From Chitinophagaceae bacterium UBA3961 (GTDB lineage Bacteria > Bacteroidota > Bacteroidia > Chitinophagales > Chitinophagaceae), in assembly GCA_002385265.1 (NCBI GenBank), contig DGDD01000203.1, positions 1 to 9,200 of the forward strand: a DNA stretch of 9,200 nucleotides, read 5' to 3'. Shown here one piece after another: positions 1 through 5,785 of the stretch. The translations under genes were made by a program, and so were the position numbers. Within the stretch, counting starts at the first letter, position 1. Every line of letters begins with the position of its first letter. The notes beneath the pieces are model-generated. The model did not search any database. It saw nothing but the letters and a program-made list of their open reading frames with translations, and had not been told where the DNA came from.

Positions 1-366
1 GGCACGGATAAGTTTACGGTTTAATGCCAGCATTAATGCTACCGTATGTTCTGCTACTGCATAGGGAGAATAAGCAGGCACTCTTGCAGTACGGAAGCCT
101 AATTGTTTTGCCTTTTCAAGATTAACATGATTGTACCCGGCAGAGCGAAGTACAAGAAATCTTATGCCTGCTTCACTTAGCTTTTCTATTACAGGAGCAG
201 ACGCATCATCATTTACAAATATGGATACGGCTTTAGCGCCTTTTGCCAGATAAGCTGTTTCACTTGTTAATGGAACATCCAATAACCTGAGATTGTGTTT
301 ACTGTCATTTGCTTTTAGCAGATACTCCTTTTCAAACTTATGTGTACTGTATATTACCGTATCCAT
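1..366 (-). CDS. ldhA: Fermentative D-lactate dehydrogenase, N-terminal 122 residues (cut by window edge)
   Basis: This is the start of an NAD-dependent D-2-hydroxyacid dehydrogenase, most like E. coli LdhA, which reduces pyruvate to D-lactate in the cytoplasm and regenerates NAD+ during fermentation. The visible part is the N-terminal half of the catalytic domain. It opens with MDTVIYSTHKFEKEYL and carries FVNDDASAPV (residues 50-59), LRSAGYNHVNL (73-83) and RVPAYSPYAVAEH (95-107). These blocks line up with the LdhA segments IFVNDDGSRPV, LRCAGFNNVDL and RVPAYDPEAVAEH as I remember them. The frame is open through base 1, so the Rossmann NAD-binding domain and the catalytic Arg/Glu/His lie outside the window. 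The ATG at 366 is preferred because the protein then begins at the same point as LdhA. No Shine-Dalgarno is visible, only an A/T-rich leader. It follows the Cys-rich lipoprotein gene by 57 nt, so co-transcription is possible but not shown. Confidence 0.93.
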   Translation of the reverse strand, partial: MDTVIYSTHKFEKEYLLKANDSKHNLRLLDVPLTSETAYLAKGAKAVSIFVNDDASAPVIEKLSEAGIRFLVLRSAGYNHVNLEKAKQLGFRTARVPAYSPYAVAEHTVALMLALNRKLIRA

Positions 367-423
367 TTTAAATTTATTTAATGCTATGACTGTCTGTACT
401 GATAATACTATAACATGCCGTTA

Positions 424-861
424 CTAATTTGCTTTTGAACTATGGCTTTGTTTAAAATGTTTGTCGAAATATTCCTTTGCATTTGTTTCTGATTTAAAAT
501 ACAATACATCTTCCTTAGAGCCTGGCTTACCAATTATAAAAGCTATTGCTTTATCAACCTGTTCCCCGGAAAGTGGGTCAGATGTAAACCGGGAAGTAGA
601 ATCTTCATTCAACATTTTTACACATCCTTCGCAGCAGCCGTAGTATATTTTATTATTTAATGGAACTGCAATCTGAACAGAGTTCATAAATCTGTTGTTA
701 ACCATACACACTTCATTGTTTGGAAGTTTTGTGATGCCAGAGTCGGAAAATATTACCGTATTAAAAGTATTTTTTGCTGAGCTCTTACTATCTGAATTGC
801 ATGAGATTAAAGCAAACAGAATAAGAGCAAAAAAAATCGGGGAATAATATTTCGTTTTCAT
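424..861 (-). CDS. Small Cys-rich metal-binding lipoprotein (MlpB/NosL/TRASH-like)
   Basis: A 145-residue exported lipoprotein. Residues 1-21 form a signal peptide: basic MKTKYY, a hydrophobic FFALILFALI core, and a lipobox LISC with the acylated Cys at 21. The mature part has VCMVNNRFM (Cys52, Met53, Met59) followed by YYGCCEGCVKML (Cys76, Cys77, Cys80). That layout of one Cys, a spacer of about 23 residues and then CC-x2-C resembles TRASH/YHS-type and NosL-like metal-binding proteins, which bind soft metals such as Cu(I) through thiols and methionines. The C-terminal part (GKPGSKEDVLYFKSETNAKEYF, ~111-132) looks like a small alpha/beta fold. A role as a periplasmic or outer-membrane-anchored metal chaperone or buffer for the neighbouring efflux pumps is inferred from motif and position; the bound metal is not known. 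It starts 52 nt after the ATP-cone/nuclease gene with no clear Shine-Dalgarno, and its stop is TAG. Confidence 0.82.
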   Translation of the reverse strand: MKTKYYSPIFFALILFALISCNSDSKSSAKNTFNTVIFSDSGITKLPNNEVCMVNNRFMNSVQIAVPLNNKIYYGCCEGCVKMLNEDSTSRFTSDPLSGEQVDKAIAFIIGKPGSKEDVLYFKSETNAKEYFDKHFKQSHSSKAN

Positions 862-913
862 TTTGAATTGATTTTTTATCTTTTTAATAATTATAAATTA
901 TCTGACTGATACA

Positions 914-1780
914 TTAGTGAAGTTTTTTTTGGATGAGTGAATGACATAATTCATTACCTTCCCTGATAATCCTATCAGCTCTATCGCCTTTAATACCGAT
1001 TTGTGATAATAATTGCGGATTGTGACAGAGTTCTTTACACATTACGATATGCCTATTTAATAATTCATTTTTTTCATGTACACTTAATGTGGTAAGACAG
1101 GTTAGGGGATACAAACCTGTTTCATCAATAATATCTTTTAATCCCTTACCAAAGGGGTAATCCCACGACCACAGATGCAGACAAGCACATGAGCCATATT
1201 GAATCGCATCTGTTGTTAATCTTGTATTGGTAACCACCCAGCCCTGGTGGAATTTCATACCATGCCCTGGTATTTGCTTCCATTGTTCTTCAACATCCCT
1301 AAACCGGGAATGTATGTAGAGCGGAATTTTTACGTTTGTTACATTCCCTGGCTGATTGTGGTATTTACATTCAATCATAAAATGCTGGTTGTCCTTTTCT
1401 GCAATTACATCTACTTCATGCTTTACACATTTACCCTGTACTGTAACACCTATCTGTACGGCATAACCTTGCTCTTTCAACAAAGCGGCAATAAAATTTT
1501 CAAAAGGGAATCCGGATGGCCCCAATTCCATTATTGCCTGTTTTAAATGAAATCTTGCTGCCATCGGTTTTGAACGGCTTTTTAATTTACTCATCGCCAT
1601 TTTGTAAATTTTTTTAGTCGGGATTCCATCATAAAGCCTGCTTTCAACATCGATGAGAATATTGGTAGCCAGATTTTCATTTGCACCTGCTTTACTTAAA
1701 GCATGCATTAACTTTTCTGCATTAAAGGGTTCCTGTTCGCCACTGTGTTTACTGATTAATATTTGCTTACCCTTAGTCAT
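914..1780 (-). CDS. ATP-cone / PD-(D/E)XK (Mrr-like) restriction-endonuclease-fold fusion protein
   Basis: A 288-residue protein with two recognisable parts. Residues ~5-95 resemble an ATP-cone, the nucleotide-sensing module of ribonucleotide reductase and NrdR: ISKHSGEQEPFNAEKLMHAL, then GIPTKKIYKMAMSKL, then AARFHLKQAIMELGPSG. Residues ~92-205 look like a PD-(D/E)XK nuclease fold of the Mrr type: FENFIAALLKEQGYAV with Glu94, HEVDVIA with Asp124, MIECKYH with Glu137 and Lys139, and a later strand GWVVTNTRLTTDA. The core acidic and lysine residues are all present, so it could be active. Residues ~222-288 are a helical tail with several Cys and His and an IGIKGDRADRII segment that I cannot assign. 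No transmembrane segment or signal is seen, so it should be cytoplasmic. The ATG at 1780 lies 9 nt after the lipoprotein stop, which suggests co-transcription. DNA cleavage gated by nucleotide binding is inferred from the domains; the true substrate and its link to metal efflux are unknown. Confidence 0.8.
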   Translation of the reverse strand: MTKGKQILISKHSGEQEPFNAEKLMHALSKAGANENLATNILIDVESRLYDGIPTKKIYKMAMSKLKSRSKPMAARFHLKQAIMELGPSGFPFENFIAALLKEQGYAVQIGVTVQGKCVKHEVDVIAEKDNQHFMIECKYHNQPGNVTNVKIPLYIHSRFRDVEEQWKQIPGHGMKFHQGWVVTNTRLTTDAIQYGSCACLHLWSWDYPFGKGLKDIIDETGLYPLTCLTTLSVHEKNELLNRHIVMCKELCHNPQLLSQIGIKGDRADRIIREGNELCHSLIQKKLH

Positions 1781-1789
1781 TAGTATTTT

Positions 1790-2455
1790 CTATTTTTCTG
1801 TTTCATTGCGATGTTTATAATAAGGCTTTACCGGGTATTGTTCCAGTATATCATATACCACGGGGTGCAGATTCATCTGCAAATAAGTAGTATCATATAA
1901 GTCCGCTTTAGCTGTTCCCGTCCACACAACTTTTTGATTTACCCTGTCAATTACATTCAGTGTAATTGAGTTCTTCAGATAAGTTTCTTTGGGTAATTGT
2001 CTTTCCGGGGGATAATTGAAATATTTGTAAGTAAAAGGTTTATTGTACTTAAAAGGATTGGATAATGGGTGCAGGTAGGGGTTTGCATAAGTGGTAACCG
2101 TTGTTGTGCTGAAGGGCTTGGGAAGTGTCGGGTCTTCCTTTTCTTTTGTTTCACTTTTAATTATCAGTTCCAGTAAAACATCAGGGTTCTCTGTATTTGC
2201 TTTGTAGCCTCTTTCGCCCATGCAATGAGTAAAATAGTTTACGGTATTATTCCGCATCATACCAAAAATGGTTCTTGCATCGCTGGAATCTTTATCTGGC
2301 AACCAGGCAAAAGTTTTGTACTGTTTAAAATCTGCAGACTTGTCATAGCTACTTTGTATATCCTTATAAATCTTTTGGCTGCAACCTGCAATTAATAACA
2401 GGATAATACCTGCAATAACAAATTCCTTACTATAATATTTTATATTTAGTTTCAT
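1790..2455 (-). CDS. DUF4136-type lipoprotein
   Basis: A 221-residue exported lipoprotein of unknown function. A signal peptide (basic MKLNIKYYSK, hydrophobic FVIAGIILLLIAG) ends in the lipobox LIAGC with the lipidated Cys at 25. The mature protein begins with KSADFKQYKTFAWLPD (about residues 39-54), the typical opening of DUF4136 proteins, followed by a long middle region. The C-terminal strand is SITLNVIDRVNQKVVWTGTA (about 163-182), also typical of the family. The part from ~105 to 160 is rich in Pro, Tyr, Phe and Asn (YANPYLHPLSNPFKYNKPF) and looks extended. It sits 11 nt after the stop of the RND pump C-terminal half and 9 nt before the ATP-cone/nuclease gene, so it is almost certainly in the same transcript. 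It could be an accessory envelope protein of the efflux system, but that rests only on position. The stop is TAG. Confidence 0.82.
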   Translation of the reverse strand: MKLNIKYYSKEFVIAGIILLLIAGCSQKIYKDIQSSYDKSADFKQYKTFAWLPDKDSSDARTIFGMMRNNTVNYFTHCMGERGYKANTENPDVLLELIIKSETKEKEDPTLPKPFSTTTVTTYANPYLHPLSNPFKYNKPFTYKYFNYPPERQLPKETYLKNSITLNVIDRVNQKVVWTGTAKADLYDTTYLQMNLHPVVYDILEQYPVKPYYKHRNETEK

Positions 2456-2466
2456 ATCTCAACGTT

Positions 2467-4422
2467 TTAATGATGTGTTTCCATTACTTCTATTTTTCCA
2501 TGCTTTCTCAATTCATATTCCTTTTGCATTAAAAATATCAATGGTGTTACCAAAAGAATATGCGTAGAAGAGGTCAATACGCCACCAATCATCGGTAATA
2601 CAATTGGAATCATTACATCACTACCCACACCAGTACTCCACAGTATAGGAACCAAACCAAATAACGATACACTCACGGTCATCAGTTTTGGTCTTAGTCT
2701 TTTGGCAGCACCCGATATTACATATTCTTTTAAATCAGCTCTGGTAATTGTATCCCGGGAATTTCCTTTTTTAGCAACTAATTGCTGCATTGCATCATTC
2801 AGGTAAATAACCATTACTATCCCTGTTTCCACTGCCAACCCAAATAAGGCTATAAAGCCAACGGAGACAGCAACGGAAAGGTTCACTCCCCAGAAATAAA
2901 CGAAATAAGCTCCACCAATTAACGCAAAAGGAATAGAAATAAGACTAAAGAATGCTTCTCTTGCAGAATGAAAAGCAAAATACATGCACATAAAAATAAT
3001 AACCAGCACAACCGGTAAAATCATTTTTAATGTTTTTTCTCCCCGGATTAAATTTTCATACTGGCCACTCCACTCAAGAAAATATCCTTTGGGCATTTTA
3101 CTAATCATTTTATTCAGTCTTTCTTGTGCTTCCTTTACGGTGCTGCCTAAATCCCTCTCTCTTACATTAAATAGTACAGTGCCACGCAGCATAGCATTTT
3201 CAGAATTTATCATAGGCGGCCCTTCGTTTATTTGAATATTGGCAACAGCCTCCAATGGTATGGGGCCATAGTTCATTGTTTGCACCTGCAATCTTTTTAG
3301 CGCCTTGATATTATTACGAAAATCCTGTGCAAAACGGGAGTTAACTGAAAAACGCCGACGTCCTTCAATAGTGGTGGTAAGGCGCATTCCACCCAGTGCT
3401 GTTTCTACTACCGCATTTACATCATCAATACTTAAACCGTAACGTCCAATTTCTTCCCGCTTAACAGCAATGTCAATATACTTGCCGCCAGTAATAGGTT
3501 CAACGTATAAATCTTTTACACCGGGTGTCCCATCTAATGCTTTTTTAATTTGTTGCGCAAAAGCATAAATAGTATCCAGGTTTTGGCCATATACTTTCAC
3601 ACCTACGTCTGTACGGATACCCGTTGAAAGCATATTGATACGGTTTATGATGGGTTGTGTCCAGCCATTTGTAATTCCGGGTATTTGAAGCTTTGAGTTT
3701 AGCTCATTTATAATATCATTTTTAGTTAATCCTTTTCTCCACTCTTTTTTTGGTTTAAGCATAATAATTGTTTCCACCATGCTAATGGGTGAATTATCAG
3801 TAGCAGTATTTGCCCTGCCTGCTTTACCCATTACATGGGCCACTTCAGGCACTGTTTTAATGATTTTATCCTGCACCTGCAATATTCTTTTTACTTCAGA
3901 ATTAGAAACATCAGGCATGGTCACAGGCATAAACAAAAGAGAGCCTTCGTCTAAAGGAGGCATAAACTCACGACCAAGACTCATTACCAAAGGGATACTA
4001 ATTAGCAGTGCTGCAATATTAGCACCCAGGGTTATCCACCTTCGTTTAATACAGGCCCTGATAACGGGCTCGTAAATTTTTTCAAGTATCCGGTTTACAG
4101 GGTTTGCATTGTCCGGTAAAAATCTCCCCTTCATAAAAAATGAAATAAGTACCGGGGCGAGTGTTACAACTAATATCGCATCTACTGCCAGAATAAAAGT
4201 TTTTGTATAAGCCAGTGGATGAAATAGTTTTCCTTCCTGTCCGGTTAAAAGAAATACCGGCAGAAAAGAAGCAACAATTATAACAGTAGAAAAAAATACA
4301 CCCCTCGATACCTGTTTACAGGCACGTTCTATAATTGACATTCTTATATCTTCCGGCACTTTTCGGTAAGAGGGTTTGCTTGTTTTCCTAAAGCGTTCTT
4401 TTAATTTTTTGATGAAATTCAT
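2467..4422 (-). CDS. HME-RND metal efflux pump (CusA/CzcA-type), C-terminal part of a split protein
   Basis: This frame encodes 651 residues covering TM5-TM12 and the second periplasmic portion of a CusA-type inner-membrane proton/metal antiporter. After a very basic cytoplasmic lead (KKLKERFRK) come TM5-TM6 (SRGVFFSTVIIVASFLPVF, then GQEGKLFHPLAYTKTF), TM7 after RRW, GREFMPPLDEGSLL, NRINMLSTGIRTDVGVKVYG, the porter domain, and TM8-TM12. Proton-relay residues that match CusA Glu939 and Lys984 are present as Glu532 (AVETGIVM) and Lys579 (RLRPKLMT). The methionines in MLSTGI and in GPPMI match CusA methionines of the metal-site region, so soft-metal export is plausible; the ion itself is not proven. 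I place the start at ATG 4422, four bases after the upstream TAA; an in-frame GTG at 4449 would overlap the upstream gene by 23 nt. The missing N-terminal part is the adjacent upstream gene. Together the two make about 1078 residues, close to the ~1047 of CusA. Confidence 0.88.
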   Translation of the reverse strand: MNFIKKLKERFRKTSKPSYRKVPEDIRMSIIERACKQVSRGVFFSTVIIVASFLPVFLLTGQEGKLFHPLAYTKTFILAVDAILVVTLAPVLISFFMKGRFLPDNANPVNRILEKIYEPVIRACIKRRWITLGANIAALLISIPLVMSLGREFMPPLDEGSLLFMPVTMPDVSNSEVKRILQVQDKIIKTVPEVAHVMGKAGRANTATDNSPISMVETIIMLKPKKEWRKGLTKNDIINELNSKLQIPGITNGWTQPIINRINMLSTGIRTDVGVKVYGQNLDTIYAFAQQIKKALDGTPGVKDLYVEPITGGKYIDIAVKREEIGRYGLSIDDVNAVVETALGGMRLTTTIEGRRRFSVNSRFAQDFRNNIKALKRLQVQTMNYGPIPLEAVANIQINEGPPMINSENAMLRGTVLFNVRERDLGSTVKEAQERLNKMISKMPKGYFLEWSGQYENLIRGEKTLKMILPVVLVIIFMCMYFAFHSAREAFFSLISIPFALIGGAYFVYFWGVNLSVAVSVGFIALFGLAVETGIVMVIYLNDAMQQLVAKKGNSRDTITRADLKEYVISGAAKRLRPKLMTVSVSLFGLVPILWSTGVGSDVMIPIVLPMIGGVLTSSTHILLVTPLIFLMQKEYELRKHGKIEVMETHH

Positions 4423-4441
4423 ACTATTATATTTTTTCAGG
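4422..4441 (-). promoter_or_regulatory. Stop-restart junction between the two RND pump halves
   Basis: Read on the minus strand, the junction is CCTGAAAAAATATAATAGT followed directly by ATG. The upstream frame ends at TAA, an in-frame TAG follows, then one T and the ATG of the downstream frame. The geometry fits translational coupling by termination and re-initiation: the restart codon lies 4 nt from the stop and there is no separate Shine-Dalgarno. A run of six A (4432-4437) just before the stop is also a natural slippage site. Removing one A would fuse the two frames with no stop (HPEK-YNSM-NFIKKL). A -1 slip on the same run does not work, because it soon meets TGA. The sequence alone cannot tell a real split gene from a one-base deletion/insertion event or a sequencing error. 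Confidence 0.55.
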
Positions 4442-5710
4442 GTGTTCACTGTTTTGCCATTCAGAAAGCTGGCGATAACTATTCTCCGACATAATAATTC
4501 CGTTGTCTACTATTACACCAATAGCCAAAGCAATACCTGTTAAAGACATCAGGTTTGATGATAACCCAAAAACATCCAGTAAAATAAAACTGATAGCCAG
4601 TGTTATTGGTATTTGAATAATGATACTTAAAGCGCTTCGCCAGTGAAACAGAAATATGATTACAACCAGCGATACCACAATCATTTCTTCTGTAAGTTTT
4701 CCTTTCACATTTTCAATGGCAGCTTCAATTAAACCACTCCGGTCATATGACACTTTAAAACTTACTCCTTCAGGCAATCCTTTTTCTACTTCTTTCATCT
4801 TTACTTTTACAGCTTTTATTACTTCATCGGCATTTTCGCCGTACCGCATCACTACAATTCCACCTACTACTTCACCTTCTCCATTCTGGTCGAAAATACC
4901 CAGCCGCAAATCACCTCCCATTTGTACCGTGCCAACATCTTTAATTCTTACAGGTATGCCATTGTACTGGGCTACTGAAATATTTTCCACATCCTCTTTA
5001 CTCTTTATATATCCTAAGCCACGAATTACATAAGCCATATCGCTCATTTCAAATTTTCTTCCGCCCACGTCATTATTATTAGCCTTTACTTTGTTCATTA
5101 TATCCATCAGCGATACGTTATAGAATTGCAGCTTCACAGGGTCAAGTACAATCTGATATTGTTTTTCAAACCCGCCAAAGGAAGCAACTTCGGCCACACC
5201 TTTAACTGTTTGCAGGGCAAACTTTACATACCAGTCCTGTAAGGCCCGCTGTTCTCCTAAATCTAACTTAGGGGCCTCAAGATGGTACCAGAAAACATGA
5301 CCTACACCCGTCCCATCAGGGCCCAGGGAAGGGGTTACGCCCTGAGGCAGTAAACGCTGGGCATAGTTTAATCTTTCCAGTACCCGGGTACGGGCCCAGT
5401 AGATATCAACATCATCTTCAAAAATCACATACACAAAACTCATCCCGAACATTGAAGTACCTCTTATATTTTTTATACGGGGGATGCCCTGCAGGTTAGA
5501 TACAAGGGGATATGTAATCTGGTCTTCCATTAATTGAGGGCTTCGCCCCATCCATTCAGTAAATACAATAACCTGGTTTTCGGATAAATCGGGAATAGCG
5601 TCAATAGGATTTCTTTTAACAGAATAAATACCCCAAACAAATAATACTGCTGCTGCCAGTAGAATTATCATCCGGTTTCTTAATGCTATTTCTATGAGTT
5701 TTTGTACCAT
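4427..5710 (-). CDS. HME-RND metal efflux pump (CusA/CzcA-type), N-terminal part of a split protein
   Basis: This encodes 427 residues: TM1, the first periplasmic porter section and TM2-TM4 of a CusA-type pump. Landmarks in order are RNRMIILLAAAVLFVWGIYS (TM1), NPIDAIPDLSENQV, RSPQLMEDQITYPLVSNL, SFVYVIFEDDVDIYWARTRVLE, LGPDGTGVG, ALQDWYVKF, GVAEVASFGG, GEGEVVGGIVVMRYGENA and TM2-TM4 ending in GVIVDNGIIMSEN. Asp402 in that last motif matches the TM4 proton-relay aspartate of CusA (Asp405). The frame stops at TAA 4429-4427, soon after TM4, in the loop that continues into TM5 in CusA; the next gene resumes from there. I start at ATG 5710 (MVQKLIEIALRNR), which aligns with the CusA N-terminus; an upstream in-frame TTG at 5728 would add six residues and is less likely. 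It follows the P-type ATPase gene by 75 nt of very AT-rich sequence. Confidence 0.88.
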   Translation of the reverse strand: MVQKLIEIALRNRMIILLAAAVLFVWGIYSVKRNPIDAIPDLSENQVIVFTEWMGRSPQLMEDQITYPLVSNLQGIPRIKNIRGTSMFGMSFVYVIFEDDVDIYWARTRVLERLNYAQRLLPQGVTPSLGPDGTGVGHVFWYHLEAPKLDLGEQRALQDWYVKFALQTVKGVAEVASFGGFEKQYQIVLDPVKLQFYNVSLMDIMNKVKANNNDVGGRKFEMSDMAYVIRGLGYIKSKEDVENISVAQYNGIPVRIKDVGTVQMGGDLRLGIFDQNGEGEVVGGIVVMRYGENADEVIKAVKVKMKEVEKGLPEGVSFKVSYDRSGLIEAAIENVKGKLTEEMIVVSLVVIIFLFHWRSALSIIIQIPITLAISFILLDVFGLSSNLMSLTGIALAIGVIVDNGIIMSENSYRQLSEWQNSEHPEKI

Positions 5711-5785
5711 TTTATAATTTATATTCAATTTATTTTTTGAAAGTATTTTTATACTGCTGATAGCTATATGATTTTCATTTTTGTT

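Noticed and set aside
367..423. Promoter for the lactate dehydrogenase gene
   Set aside because: No TAnnTTTG/-33 pair could be found in the 57-nt gap, and there is no terminator-like stem after the lipoprotein gene, so neither a separate nor a shared transcript can be supported.
862..913. AT-rich near-palindrome (ATAATTATAAATTAT) in the gap before the Cys-rich lipoprotein gene
   Set aside because: It is what random A/T-rich sequence gives; there is no G/C stem, no operator-like symmetry and no second copy elsewhere.
3075..3096. 22-base exact repeat with 9179-9200, considered as a mobile-element end or attachment site
   Set aside because: Both copies lie in frame at the same place in two paralogous RND genes and encode the same residues, so shared ancestry explains it.
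4427..4441. Programmed -1 frameshift on the A6 run joining the two RND halves
   Set aside because: A -1 slip reads AAT ATA ATA GTA TGA and stops; the downstream half is in the +1 (or -2) frame. Re-initiation or a one-base indel fits better.
5711..5785. Promoter or terminator in the 75-nt gap between the ATPase and the split RND pump
   Set aside because: There is a short AGTAT-AAAA-ATACT hairpin (5742-5755) and a near match to the Bacteroidota -7 box (TACTTTC), but the stem is only 5 A/T-rich pairs and no -33 TTTG is spaced correctly.
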